Shown piece by piece: positions 39,722 to 48,003 of a stretch of 64,000 nucleotides of DNA. The translations under genes were made by a program, and so were the position numbers. The notes under the pieces are model-generated. The model was not told the DNA's origin and made no database searches. It saw only the letters and a list, made by a program, of their open reading frames with translations. Within the stretch, counting starts at the first letter, position 1. Every line of letters begins with the position of its first letter. The stretch comes from Azospirillum picis. GTDB taxonomy: Bacteria; Pseudomonadota; Alphaproteobacteria; Azospirillales; Azospirillaceae. The DNA is taken from contig NZ_JAGINO010000006.1 in the NCBI RefSeq assembly GCF_017876115.1, positions 1 through 64,000 of the forward strand. The letters run 5' to 3'.

Positions 39722-40041
39722 GCGCACCGCTCCGTCCGCCGGCCCCCGGCGGGGTGCCGGGGCAACAGGGCGGAAACAGCGGCGCGCCCCGTTCGTTGCA
39801 GGGCGGGACTGATCGTTTGGGTAGGGAGCACTGCAGCAAAGTTGCAGGTCTGACATCCGGTATCTGGCATGCAAAACTTTTTGCGGTGGCATGCCAGAAT
39901 GCTTATGTTGCAGCACAGCATGGCCTTGGCTGGACCGTACGGTTCCCCCAGGCCGCGGCTGACGCCGATTGCCGTCACGCCGTGTTGATGATGCAGATGC
40001 CCCTTCCCTGGCCCCTTCCCTTCCGACAAGGATGCCCCGCC
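39722..40041. other. Divergent intergenic region GH13 enzyme / small membrane protein
   Basis: A 320-base spacer between divergent genes. It is AT-richer around 39835-39920 and contains the inverted repeat described at 39863-39898. The ribosome binding site AAGGA lies 10 bases before ATG 40042. No other signal was recognised. Confidence 0.5.
39863..39898. promoter_or_regulatory. Candidate operator upstream of the GH13 gene
   Basis: TCTGGCATGC (39863-39872) and GCATGCCAGA (39889-39898) are perfect inverted copies 16 bases apart. The right copy also contains the 10-base palindrome TGGCATGCCA (39887-39896). The layout is that of a dimer or tetramer binding site in the promoter region shared by the GH13 gene and the small membrane protein. 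Confidence 0.5.
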
Positions 40042-40251
40042 ATGATCGAGACCCAGGCCCTTCTGTTCCTCGCGCTGACCGGGATGATCGGGCATGCCGT
40101 CTACATGGCCAGCGGTCGCGGCGGCTTCACCCTCATCCGGCCGGAGAAGGAAGAGACCGACGAGGAACCGGGCGTCCTGTTCTCCTCCGAGCGGCTCCAG
40201 CAGACGCCCAAGTCCGACAAGGCCGCCGACCGTCCGTTCTGGATCGAATGA
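40042..40251 (+). CDS. Small single-pass membrane protein
   Basis: A 69-residue protein with one membrane segment near the N terminus (ALLFLALTGMIGHAVYMA) followed by a charged cytoplasmic tail containing EKEETDEE. AAGGA lies 10 bases before ATG 40042; the frame is open further upstream. I do not recognise the family, and it may be lineage-specific. It is divergent from the GH13 enzyme and convergent with the OxlT-like gene. Confidence 0.6.
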   Translation: MIETQALLFLALTGMIGHAVYMASGRGGFTLIRPEKEETDEEPGVLFSSERLQQTPKSDKAADRPFWIE

Positions 40252-40389
40252 GGAGACGGACCGGAGCGCTTCCGCCCCGGTCCGCCTCCGTCTCACACTG
40301 TCAGGTCAAGCCCCCGATCGGGCTGTCGGCGGCCGGCTGTTGCCCATGTTGCGGGTGGCACCCGCCCGGCGGCCGTCGCCCGTCGACCC

Positions 40390-41742
40390 TTACCCGTTGG
40401 CCGTGCCGGCAGCCGCCCCGACCGGAACCGTCCGCGTCGTTTCCCCCTGTTCGGCACGACGGGCCATTTCCTCGTTGCGGGCGTGGTGGCGGGCCAGCAT
40501 CGGCTTCAGGACCAGGAGCGCACAGGCCGCAGCCGTCAGGTCCATGGTGGCGGTGACGTACAGCACGGTTGCCCAGGTGCCGGTGGCTTCCATCAGCAGG
40601 TTGCCCATCGGCACCAGAAGTGCCGCGACACCCTTGGCGCAGTAGAGGACGCCGTAGATCTTGCCGGCATGCTTGGTGCCGAAGGTGTCGGCCGAGGTGG
40701 CGCTGAACAGGCTGTACACTTCGCCCCAGGCCAGGAAGACCATGCCGCTGAGGATCAGGAACATCATCGGGTCGTGGCCGAACTTGCTGAGCATGATGAT
40801 GCCCAGCCCTTCCAGCGTGAAGGCGACGAACATGGTCGCCTCACGGCCGATATGGTCCGAGATGAAGCCGAACAGCGGGCGCGAGATGCCGTTCATCACG
40901 CGGTCGAGCATCAGGGCGAAGGGCAGCGCCGCCATGGTCAGGCCGAAGACGCTGACCGGGGCCTCCTTCACGCCGAGGTCGTGGGCGATGACGCCGAGCT
41001 GGGCCACCGCCATCAGGCCGCCGGTGACGGTGCCGATGAACATCGCCCACATCACCCAGAACACCGGGGTGCGGATCGCCTCGCCCAGCGTGTAGTCGCG
41101 GCGGGTCTGCGCGACCTTGGTCGACGCCTTGACCTGTTCCTTCTGCGGCATGCGCAGGAACAGCGCGGCGGCGATGATGATCGCGCCCTGCAGCAGGCCG
41201 AACCAGAAGAAGGTCGTCTGGTAGCCGCTGCTGTGGATCATCGCCGAGATCGGCAGGATGGTGAGGGCCGAGCCGGCGCCGTAGCCGCCCGCCGTCAGGC
41301 CGACCGCCAGTCCGCGCTTTTCCGGGAACCACTTCAGGGCGTTGTTGACGCAGGTGGCATAGACGCAGCCGACGCCGACGCCGCCGATGGCCGAGCCGAC
41401 ATACAGCATGCTGAGCGAGCCGGCATAGCTGTCGATGATCCAGGAGAGGCCGGTGAAGAAGCCGCCGGCGGCGACGATCACGCGGGGGCCGTACTTGTCG
41501 ATGAAGTAGCCCTCGATCGGCGTCAGCCAGGTCTGCACGACGACGAAGATGGTGAAGGCGGTCTGGATCGACGCGCGCGTCCAGCCGTGCGTCGCCTGGA
41601 TTTCCGGAACGAACAGCGTCCAGGCGTACTGGATGTTGGCCGCCGCCACCATGCAGACGATGCCGACGACGATCTGGGTCCAGCGGACCGCATCGGACAC
41701 CGGCGCCGCCTGCGCCGCCGGTTGAGAGTTCATATGAGCCAT
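40390..41742 (-). CDS. OxlT-like oxalate/formate antiporter family MFS transporter
   Basis: A 450-residue major facilitator with 12 predicted membrane helices, closest in look to oxalate:formate antiporters: WTLFVPEIQATHGWTRASIQTAFTIF, split here as WTLFVPEIQA and TRASIQTAFT, with IDKYGPRVIVAAGGFF in loop 2-3 and GEVYSLFSATSADTFG late in the protein. GGGAGG lies 4 bases before ATG 41742, an ideal ribosome binding site. No oxalate decarboxylase or formyl-CoA transferase gene is nearby, so the real substrate may be another small mono- or dicarboxylate. A GntR-type palindrome lies ~215 bases upstream. Confidence 0.88.
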   Translation of the reverse strand: MAHMNSQPAAQAAPVSDAVRWTQIVVGIVCMVAAANIQYAWTLFVPEIQATHGWTRASIQTAFTIFVVVQTWLTPIEGYFIDKYGPRVIVAAGGFFTGLSWIIDSYAGSLSMLYVGSAIGGVGVGCVYATCVNNALKWFPEKRGLAVGLTAGGYGAGSALTILPISAMIHSSGYQTTFFWFGLLQGAIIIAAALFLRMPQKEQVKASTKVAQTRRDYTLGEAIRTPVFWVMWAMFIGTVTGGLMAVAQLGVIAHDLGVKEAPVSVFGLTMAALPFALMLDRVMNGISRPLFGFISDHIGREATMFVAFTLEGLGIIMLSKFGHDPMMFLILSGMVFLAWGEVYSLFSATSADTFGTKHAGKIYGVLYCAKGVAALLVPMGNLLMEATGTWATVLYVTATMDLTAAACALLVLKPMLARHHARNEEMARRAEQGETTRTVPVGAAAGTANG

Positions 41743-41942
41743 CGTGCCTCCCATTGAGCTTGCCTGAGCCGGTGGCCCTCGTCCCGCTCCCCGGTTGCCG
41801 GAGATGTCTTGCGGGGGTGTGCGGGCACACCAATCACGATTGCGGACTGGCCGGACGGCCCGCTCTTGGCGACGGGTCCATTCCGGAACTCGGCGCGGAT
41901 GCCGACAATCGCTCGGAGTTCGATTGTCCCGATTTAGGAATG

Positions 41943-41966
41943 CCAGATATCTAATCTGGTATACCA
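41943..41966. promoter_or_regulatory. GntR-type palindromic operator candidate
   Basis: CCAGAT (41943-41948) and ATCTGG (41954-41959) form an inverted repeat that runs into the perfect 10-base palindrome TGGTATACCA (41957-41966). TGGTnnACCA-type sites are typical of FadR-subfamily GntR regulators, which often control carboxylate transport genes. It sits upstream of the OxlT-like gene. No GntR gene is in the window, so the regulator would be encoded elsewhere. Confidence 0.55.
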
Positions 41967-42113
41967 AAGCCGGGAACAAAAATCCCCTCCAAAAGATGGT
42001 CGGGCTCCGCGATTTCTCCTTTGATCAAATAAAACCTGCCGAACATGCCCTCTTCGGTGTCGGGTCCACCATCCCATGGGTGGCCCTATGCTCCGTTTCG
42101 ATCCACGTTCTTG

Positions 42114-42142
42114 AAAAAAAGCCGTGCCGGTACCTGCACGGC
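42114..42142 (-). terminator. Rho-independent terminator
   Basis: On the minus strand GCCGTGC-AGGTACCG-GCACGGC is followed directly by TTTTTTT (42114-42120). This is the best intrinsic terminator in the window. It ends the candidate small RNA, or, less likely, the rluB-rsmD transcript that stops about 310 bases upstream. Confidence 0.85.
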
Positions 42143-42218
42143 CCCCTCAAACGAGGGTGTGCAGTCAAAGGAGATAGTAAGATGCCGCCGTTTCCATATA
42201 GGAACCGCATCGGCGACC
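42114..42218 (-). ncRNA. Candidate small RNA with intrinsic terminator
   Basis: Read on the minus strand: a stem-loop closed by GATGC/GCATC (42181-42211), a single-stranded stretch containing CTCCTTTG (about 42165-42180), a small hairpin CCCTC-GTTT-GAGGG (42144-42157), then the terminator GCCGTGC/GCACGGC followed by seven T (42114-42142). A possible promoter, TTGAGT-16-TAAATG, lies at 42225-42252, predicting a transcript of about 105 bases. The exposed CUCCUUU is complementary to ribosome binding sites, a feature of many trans-acting small RNAs. I do not recognise a known family. Confidence 0.5.
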
Positions 42219-42224
42219 CTTGAT

Positions 42225-42252
42225 CATTTACTCGGATTGTTTTGGAACTCAA
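42225..42252 (-). promoter_or_regulatory. Candidate promoter of the small RNA
   Basis: On the minus strand TTGAGT (42247-42252) and TAAATG (42225-42230) are 16 bases apart, each matching 4 of 6 consensus bases. The region is AT-rich. The match is moderate and rests partly on the position of the terminator downstream. Confidence 0.35.
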
Positions 42253-42449
42253 CAGTCCGTTTCGTCTTTCCGCATGATGGAAAAACGATGCCGCACCCCT
42301 TGGTGCGCCAAGTTCGGACCACCGGCCCGCAGGCACCGGGTTCGGGAAAAAATGGAACTCGACCGCGCGAGGGGTATAGCGGCGGCCGGGCCTACTGCGG
42401 TGGTGGGAGCGGAGGCGATGGCGGGAGCGGTCGTCGGCGGTGCCGGGGA

Positions 42450-43010
42450 TCAGGCGGTCCGGCGGACCGTCAGGAAGGCGACGCGGGTATCGCCGTAGCG
42501 ACGTTCGTCGACCTGCACAATGCCGTCGGGCAACGGAAGCGGATCACGGTCGGCCACCTCGACCACCGCGAGCGCCTCGTCGGCGAGCCAACCGGCCTTC
42601 AGCAGCCCGTCCAGCGCGCGCGGCGCCAGCCCCTGGCCATAGGGGGGATCGAGGAAGGCGAGCGTGCAGGCCCGCGGTGCCGGCGGCGGGCGGGTAGCAT
42701 CCGCGCGCAGCACCAATGCATTGCCGGCTTCGGCGAGCGCGGCAAGGTTGGCGCGCACGGCGTCCAGCGCCGGCCGGCCGATGTCGAGGAAGCCGCACCA
42801 GGCGGCCCCGCGCGACATCGCCTCCAGCCCCAGCGCGCCGGTGCCGCAGAAAGCGTCGACGACCGCCGCGCCGTCGAGGTCGGGCGCCCAGTCGGCGTGG
42901 GCGAGGATGTTGAAGATGGCCTGCCGCGTACGGTCGGTGGTGGGCCGGGTGTCGCGGCCGGCAGGCGCGGCCAGGCTGCGGCCGCGGTGCTTACCGCCGA
43001 CGATCCGCAC
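42450..43010 (-). CDS. rsmD: 16S rRNA (guanine(966)-N2)-methyltransferase RsmD
   Basis: A 186-residue SAM-dependent rRNA methyltransferase. It begins RIVGGKHRGRSL, the family signature, then TRQAIFNIL, the SAM loop VDAFCGTGALGLEA and the catalytic motif IV as FLDPPYGQGL (DPPY). Length is normal. The start is GTG at 43010, inside the last 20 bases of the pseudouridine synthase gene, so the two are translationally coupled. Confidence 0.94.
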   Translation of the reverse strand: MRIVGGKHRGRSLAAPAGRDTRPTTDRTRQAIFNILAHADWAPDLDGAAVVDAFCGTGALGLEAMSRGAAWCGFLDIGRPALDAVRANLAALAEAGNALVLRADATRPPPAPRACTLAFLDPPYGQGLAPRALDGLLKAGWLADEALAVVEVADRDPLPLPDGIVQVDERRYGDTRVAFLTVRRTA

Positions 43011-44304
43011 GCGGGCGCTCCGTCCGGCCACCGGCCTTGGCTCCCGGCTTCGCGCCGCCGGTAGCGGCCGGGCCGGCCTTGGAACCGTCGGGCTTGCCGC
43101 CCCTGCCGCCACGCGGACCGGCGCCGTCGATGGACTTAGGTCCCGGCTTCGGTCCCGGCTTGGCGGACATCGTCCCGGACGGCTTGCCAACCGGCTTTCC
43201 CGCAGGCTTCCCCTGCGGCTTGGGACCAGCCTCTCCGGGCTTCCTCGCCGACTTTGTGGCAGGTTTGGCGGCGGCCGGCTTGCCGCCCGCCTTGGCGGAC
43301 AGCGACAGGGTGCTGCGGCGGGCAGGCGCGGCATCCTCGCCCTTGCGGGCGGCTTCCGCCTCGTGCCGCTTGGCCGCGGTGCGCGGCGGGCGCTTGGTCT
43401 CCGGCTTGGCCGCGGCCTTCATGGGAGCCTTCGCGGGGGCTCCGGCCGCCCCGGCCCTGGCCGAGGATGCCTTTTCCGAATCGGCCCGTGCCTTGGCACG
43501 CTGCTTGGTCGCCGATTCCGCCGGCTCCGCCGGCTCCTGCGCGGTGAAGAATGGGGCGATCTGCTCGCGGACGACGCGCTTGGGCACCTCCTCGACCGCC
43601 CCCTCCTCCAGCTTGCCGAGCTGGAAGGGACCATAGGCGACGCGGATCAGCCGGTTCACCTGGAGGCCGAGCGCCTCCATGACCTTGCGGATCTCGCGGT
43701 TCTTGCCTTCCTTCAGGCTGACGGTCAGCCAGGCGTTGCGGCCCTGGACGCGGTCGAGCACGGCCTCGATCGGGCCGTACTTCACGCCTTCGATGGTCGG
43801 CCCCTTGGCGAGGCCGGCAAGCTGCGCCTCGTCGACCTCGCCGAACACGCGCACGCGATAGCGGCGGGTCCAGCCGGTGGCGGGCAGCTCCAGGAAGCGC
43901 GCCAGTTCGCCATCGTTGGTCAGCAGCAGCAGGCCTTCCGTCGTCAGGTCGAGGCGGCCGATGGAGACCACCCGCGGCAGATCCTCCGGCAGGCGGTCGA
44001 AGACGGTCTCGCGTCCCTTCTCGTCGCGCGCGGTGGTGACCAGCCCGGACGGTTTGTGATAGCGCCACAGGCGCGACGGCTCCGGTTCCGGAACGACCTT
44101 GCCGTCGACCTGGACGATGTCGCCGGGATGCACCACGCAGGCCGGGCTGTCCAGGACGCGGCTGTTGACCGAGACGCGGCCCTCGGCGATCCAGCGCTCT
44201 GCGTCGCGGCGCGAGCAGAGGCCGGCACGTGCCAGGCGCTTGGCGATGCGTTCACCGCCATCTGCGGCGGAGTCGGATTTCTTGGCGGTATCGGAGCGGT
44301 CCAT
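42991..44304 (-). CDS. rluB: RluB/RsuA-family pseudouridine synthase with long basic tail
   Basis: A 437-residue rRNA pseudouridine synthase. An S4 RNA-binding domain (about residues 16-62: LARAGLCSRRDAERWIAEGRV) precedes the catalytic domain with GRLDLTTEGLLLLTND (catalytic Asp 119) and GKNREIRKVMEALG. From about residue 245 the protein is a low-complexity tail of Lys, Pro, Ala and Gly with repeated KPxxK elements, roughly 190 residues, ending in basic RPRADRRR. Such tails are known in alphaproteobacterial members and probably bind rRNA, though here it is very long. It overlaps rsmD by 20 bases and is divergent from tadA. Confidence 0.92.
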   Translation of the reverse strand: MDRSDTAKKSDSAADGGERIAKRLARAGLCSRRDAERWIAEGRVSVNSRVLDSPACVVHPGDIVQVDGKVVPEPEPSRLWRYHKPSGLVTTARDEKGRETVFDRLPEDLPRVVSIGRLDLTTEGLLLLTNDGELARFLELPATGWTRRYRVRVFGEVDEAQLAGLAKGPTIEGVKYGPIEAVLDRVQGRNAWLTVSLKEGKNREIRKVMEALGLQVNRLIRVAYGPFQLGKLEEGAVEEVPKRVVREQIAPFFTAQEPAEPAESATKQRAKARADSEKASSARAGAAGAPAKAPMKAAAKPETKRPPRTAAKRHEAEAARKGEDAAPARRSTLSLSAKAGGKPAAAKPATKSARKPGEAGPKPQGKPAGKPVGKPSGTMSAKPGPKPGPKSIDGAGPRGGRGGKPDGSKAGPAATGGAKPGAKAGGRTERPRADRRR

Positions 44305-44409
44305 GGCCGGACCATAGGGCCTGGGCGCGCCGCCCGCAACACGAGACCCGTGGGAGGGCGCCGGAATCCGGTTGACGCCGCCGACGGGCGGTTGGCACCC
44401 TGCCCGCCC

Positions 44410-44862
44410 ATGCCGCCCCCGCCCTATATGGACCTTGCCTTCGCCGCCGCCGAGGCCGCCGCCGCACGCGGCGAGGTGCCGGTCGGCGCCGTCCTGGTGG
44501 ACCCGGTCGCCGGACGCGTGCTGGCCGCCGCCGGCAACCGCACCGAGGAACTGTGCGACCCCTCGGCCCATGCCGAGCTGCTGGCGATCCGGGAAGCCTG
44601 CGCCGCCCGCGGGCAGCCCCGCCTTCCAGGCTGCGACCTCTACGTGACGCTGGAGCCCTGTGCCCTGTGCGCCGCGGCGATCAGCTTCGCACGGCTGCGC
44701 CGCGTCTATTACGGTGCCTATGACCCGAAGGGGGGCGCCGTCGATCATGGGCCGCGCTTCTTCACGCAGCCGACCTGCCACCACGCCCCCGAGGTCTACA
44801 GCGGCATCGGCGAGACGCGGGCGGGAGCATTGCTGCGCGACTTCTTCCGGGACCGGCGCTGA
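44410..44862 (+). CDS. tadA: tRNA-specific adenosine deaminase
   Basis: A 150-residue zinc enzyme that converts A34 to inosine in tRNA-Arg(ACG). The metal site is His 54 and the proton-shuttling Glu 56 (AHAELLAIREA) with Cys 84 and Cys 87 (PCALCAAAI). PKGGAVDHG and the C-terminal GIGETRAGALLRDFFRDRR are as in TadA. Either ATG 44410 or ATG 44428 may start it. It is divergent from rluB across a 105-base spacer. Confidence 0.93.
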   Translation: MPPPPYMDLAFAAAEAAAARGEVPVGAVLVDPVAGRVLAAAGNRTEELCDPSAHAELLAIREACAARGQPRLPGCDLYVTLEPCALCAAAISFARLRRVYYGAYDPKGGAVDHGPRFFTQPTCHHAPEVYSGIGETRAGALLRDFFRDRR

Positions 44863-45080
44863 CCGGCAATATTGGAATTTAGTTTCTCGCTCGCGGAAAT
44901 TGGGTTTCGCAGTCCGACATAGTTTAGAAATGCAACCCGGCATGAATAATCCCTACACCCTAAGTCATATCCAACGAATTGCCGGTAAAAAGATTGATCA
45001 AACTCGATGTCATTAAGTGTTTCTTTAATCGGACCGCGCAACCATGCCTCCCCGGTATCTCTATACATCAGGAGTTGAGG

Positions 45081-46586
45081 ATGCTGTCGTTCCGCAAACC
45101 ACAGGACAACCGCGCTGCCGAGGAACTGGCGTTGCTTGGCCGCCATGCCGGCGTCGGGCTGTGGGACGCGGCGATCCACGACGGAGACCCCATGCACGCG
45201 CAAAGCCGCTGGCACTGGTCGCCGGAGTTCCGCCGCCTCGTCGGCTTCGACCGCGACGACACCGTGGGCTTCCCGGACCATGTCGATTCATGGGCCGGAC
45301 GTTTGCATCCCGACGACGCCAAGCCGACCTTCGACGCCTTCATGGCCTGCCTGAACGACCGCAGCGGCCGCACCGGCTACGACGTCAATTACCGCCTCAA
45401 GGTGAAGGACGGCAGCTACCGCTGGTTCCGCGCCATCGGCGGCGTCTCCCGCGACGCCAGCGGCCGGGCGCTGCGCGCCTGCGGCTCGCTGATCGACATC
45501 GACGCCGAGCGCAACGAGCTGGAGCGGGCGAAGCTGCTCGACCGCCATGCCGGCGTCGGGCTGTGGGACGCGGTCTTCCACGACAGCGACCCCATGCACG
45601 CGCAGAGCCGCTGGCACTGGTCGCCGGAGTTCCGCCGCCTCGCGGGCTTCGACCGCGACGACACCGTCGGCTTCCCCAACGGCGTCAGCTCCTGGGCCGA
45701 CCGGCTGCACCCCGACGACGCCAAGCCGACCTTCGACGCCTTCATGGCCTGCCTGAACGACCGCAGCGGCCGCACCGGCTACGACGTCGACTACCGCCTT
45801 AAGATGAAAGACGGCAGATACCGCTGGTTCCGCGCCATCGGCGGCGTGGCCCGCGACGCCAGCGGCCGGGCGCTGCGCGCCTGCGGCTCGCTGATCGACA
45901 TCGACGCGCAGAAATCGGCGGAGCTGCGCCAGTCGGAGACGGAGGTCGAGCGCCGCCGCATGGTTTCGGGGCTCGCCGAATCGCTGGACAGCGAGGTCGG
46001 CTCCGCCGCCGAGCGCGCCACCACCAACGCCCAGACCGTCGCCGCGGCGACCGAGGAGCTGTCGGCCTCGATCTCCGACATCAGCAACCGCGCCACCGAG
46101 GCGTCGGGCGCCTCGCTGAAGGCGTCGGAGGAGGCGACGCGCACCAACGCCGCGGTCGAGGCGCTGGTCACCTCGGCCGAGCGGATCGGCGCCATCACCA
46201 AGCTGATCAACAGCATCGCCTCGCAGACCAACCTGCTGGCGCTGAACGCGACCATCGAGGCCGCCCGCGCCGGCGAGGCCGGCCGCGGCTTCGCCGTGGT
46301 CGCCAACGAGGTGAAGTCGCTGGCCCAGCAGAGCGGCAGCGCCGCCGACGACATCGCCGCCCAGATCGCGGCCGTGCAGCAGGAAGCCCTGCACGCGGTC
46401 GACGCCATCCGGCGGATCGGCACCATCGTCACCGACGTGCAGCAGATCTCCACCACCATCGCGGCGGCGGTGTCGCAGCAGGAATCGGCCACCAAGGAGA
46501 TCGCGCACAGCGTCACCCGCGTGGTCCGCGACATCGAGGTGGTGTCCCAGAACATCACCACCGCGTCGGAGCGGCTGCGCGCCTGA
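45081..46586 (+). CDS. Soluble chemoreceptor with two near-identical PAS domains
   Basis: A 501-residue methyl-accepting chemotaxis-type protein with no membrane segment, so it acts in the cytosol. Two PAS domains (about residues 21-142 and 155-276) differ at only ~13 of 122 positions; each has RWHWSPEFRRL, RLHPDDAKPTFDAF and YRWFRAIGGV, the PAS_3 form. A signalling domain (about 310-501) has the hairpin tip as INSIASQTNLLALNATIEAA, split as INSIASQTNLL and ALNATIEAARAGE, contacting CheA/CheW. No heme-binding His or flavin Cys is evident. AGGAG lies 7 bases before ATG 45081. No CheA or CheW gene is adjacent. Confidence 0.93.
   Translation: MLSFRKPQDNRAAEELALLGRHAGVGLWDAAIHDGDPMHAQSRWHWSPEFRRLVGFDRDDTVGFPDHVDSWAGRLHPDDAKPTFDAFMACLNDRSGRTGYDVNYRLKVKDGSYRWFRAIGGVSRDASGRALRACGSLIDIDAERNELERAKLLDRHAGVGLWDAVFHDSDPMHAQSRWHWSPEFRRLAGFDRDDTVGFPNGVSSWADRLHPDDAKPTFDAFMACLNDRSGRTGYDVDYRLKMKDGRYRWFRAIGGVARDASGRALRACGSLIDIDAQKSAELRQSETEVERRRMVSGLAESLDSEVGSAAERATTNAQTVAAATEELSASISDISNRATEASGASLKASEEATRTNAAVEALVTSAERIGAITKLINSIASQTNLLALNATIEAARAGEAGRGFAVVANEVKSLAQQSGSAADDIAAQIAAVQQEALHAVDAIRRIGTIVTDVQQISTTIAAAVSQQESATKEIAHSVTRVVRDIEVVSQNITTASERLRA
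45141..45907 (+). repeat. Direct tandem duplication of a PAS-encoding unit
   Basis: The 365-base stretch 45141-45505 is repeated at 45543-45907, an offset of 402 bases (134 codons), with long identical runs, for example across the codons for DDAKPTFDAFMACLNDRSG. The high DNA identity at third codon positions points to a recent duplication or ongoing gene conversion. Confidence 0.95.
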
Positions 46587-46595
46587 CGCCGGAAT

Positions 46596-46623
46596 GAAAA
46601 AGGGGGCGCATCGCTGCGCCCCC
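46596..46623 (-). terminator. Intrinsic terminator of purD (bidirectional)
   Basis: GGGGGCGCA-TCGC-TGCGCCCCC (46602-46623) is a perfect 9-pair hairpin. On the minus strand it is followed by TTTTT (46596-46601 region), a classic terminator 20 bases past the purD stop. GGAAT/ATTCC extends the symmetry outside. It also lies just after the chemoreceptor stop on the plus strand, so it may serve both. Confidence 0.85.
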
Positions 46624-46643
46624 ATTCCCTGAACGCCGCGACC

Positions 46644-47930
46644 TTACCGGCCCACCGCCCGCCAGCCGATGTCGCGGCGGCAGAAGCCCTCCGGCCAATC
46701 CAGCGCGTCGACCGCCTCGTAGGCCGCCGCCTGCGCTTCCGCCACCGTCGGGGCCAGCGCCGTGACGCCCAGCACGCGGCCGCCGGTGGACAGCACGCGG
46801 CCGTCCTCGGCACGCCTGGTGCCGGCATGGAAGACGGTGACCCCGTCGACCGCGCCGGCCTTGTCCAGGCCTCGGATCTCGCTGTTCTTCACATAGTCGC
46901 CGGGATAGCCGTTGGCGGCCATCACCACGCACAGCGCGGTCTGGTCGTGCCAGCGCAGGTCGATGCTGTCGAGCACGCCGTCGGCCGCCGCGACCAGCGC
47001 CGCCAGCGCATCGGACTTCAGCCGCATCATCAGCGTCTGGCATTCCGGGTCGCCGAAGCGGACGTTGAACTCCAGCGTCTTCGGCACCGGGCCGTCCGGC
47101 GTGGCCATGATCATCAGGCCGGCGAACAGCACGCCCTTGAAGGGCTTGCCTTCCGCCGCCATGCCCTTGACCGTTGGCAGGATGATCTCGCGCATCACGC
47201 GGTCCTGCAGCCCGGGGGTCAGAGCCGGGGCGGGAGAATAGGCGCCCATGCCGCCGGTGTTGGGGCCGGTGTCGCCGTCGCCCACCGCCTTGTGGTCCTG
47301 GGCCGAGGCCAGCGGCAGCGCGTTCTCGCCGTCGCACAGCGCGAAGAAGCTGACCTCCTCGCCGTCCAGGAACTCCTCGACCACCACCTCGGCACCGGCG
47401 GCGCCGAATCGGCCGCCGACCAGCGCGTCGTCGATGGCGTCGAACGCCTCCTGCTCGCTGCGGGCGACGGTGACGCCCTTGCCGGCGGCCAGGCCGTCGG
47501 CCTTCACCACGATCGGCGCGCCATGCCTGCGGACATAGGCCTTGGCGGCCTCCGCGTCCTTGAAGCGCTCGTAGAAGGCGGTGGGCACCCCGTACTTCGC
47601 CAGGATGTCCTTCATGAAGCCCTTCGAGCCCTCGAGCTCCGCCGCGGCGGCACTGGGGCCGAACGCCCTGACGCCGAGCGCCGCCAGCCGATCGACCAGG
47701 CCCAGCACCAGCGGCCCTTCCGGGCCGACGACGACGAAGTCGATGGCGGTGTCCTGGACGAAGCGGACCAGCGCCTCGACATCCTCCGAGCCGATGGGGA
47801 CCAGCGTGGCGACGTCGGCGATGCCGGCGTTGCCCGGCGCGCAGAAGAGCGCGTCGCACAGCGGCGAGTTGGAGATGGCCCAGCAGAGCGCGTGCTCACG
47901 ACCGCCCGATCCGACGACGAGGACTTTCAT
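46644..47930 (-). CDS. purD: Phosphoribosylamine-glycine ligase
   Basis: A 428-residue ATP-grasp enzyme for the second step of purine synthesis, joining glycine to phosphoribosylamine. It starts with [17 protein letters not shown], and has [12 protein letters not shown], the ATP-grasp [11 protein letters not shown] and the metal-binding [13 protein letters not shown]. Length is normal. AAGGAG lies 9 bases before ATG 47930. It is divergent from xseA across 73 bases; an in-frame extension to 48005 is unlikely. Confidence 0.97.
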   Translation of the reverse strand: MKVLVVGSGGREHALCWAISNSPLCDALFCAPGNAGIADVATLVPIGSEDVEALVRFVQDTAIDFVVVGPEGPLVLGLVDRLAALGVRAFGPSAAAAELEGSKGFMKDILAKYGVPTAFYERFKDAEAAKAYVRRHGAPIVVKADGLAAGKGVTVARSEQEAFDAIDDALVGGRFGAAGAEVVVEEFLDGEEVSFFALCDGENALPLASAQDHKAVGDGDTGPNTGGMGAYSPAPALTPGLQDRVMREIILPTVKGMAAEGKPFKGVLFAGLMIMATPDGPVPKTLEFNVRFGDPECQTLMMRLKSDALAALVAAADGVLDSIDLRWHDQTALCVVMAANGYPGDYVKNSEIRGLDKAGAVDGVTVFHAGTRRAEDGRVLSTGGRVLGVTALAPTVAEAQAAAYEAVDALDWPEGFCRRDIGWRAVGR

Positions 47931-48003
47931 GGGGAGGCGCTCCTTCCGCCTTGTTGCAAGCTGCGCGCCTTGTATCATGGCCGCACCCCAACTCAAGAGC
48001 GCC

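Larger units (their letters stand above)
41743..42449. other. Long intergenic region between rsmD and the OxlT-like gene
   Basis: A 707-base region with clearly lower GC than its surroundings. It holds a palindrome cluster at 41943-41966, a TTTGATCAAA palindrome at 42020-42029, and a probable small RNA with promoter and intrinsic terminator on the minus strand (42114-42252). Several ORFs cross it (for example from 42045 on the plus strand) but none has a recognisable domain. Confidence 0.65.

Noticed and set aside
39866..39884. TGGCATGC...TTTTTGC as a sigma-54 promoter
   Set aside because: The distance between the GG and GC elements is about 17 bases rather than the required 12.
42020..42029. 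TTTGATCAAA as an FNR/FixK box
   Set aside because: The FNR consensus needs TTGAT-N4-ATCAA; here the half-sites are fused without the 4-base spacer.
42045..43064. Plus-strand ORF covering the small RNA region and part of rsmD
   Set aside because: No domain, poor start, and overlaps a well-supported rsmD in antisense.
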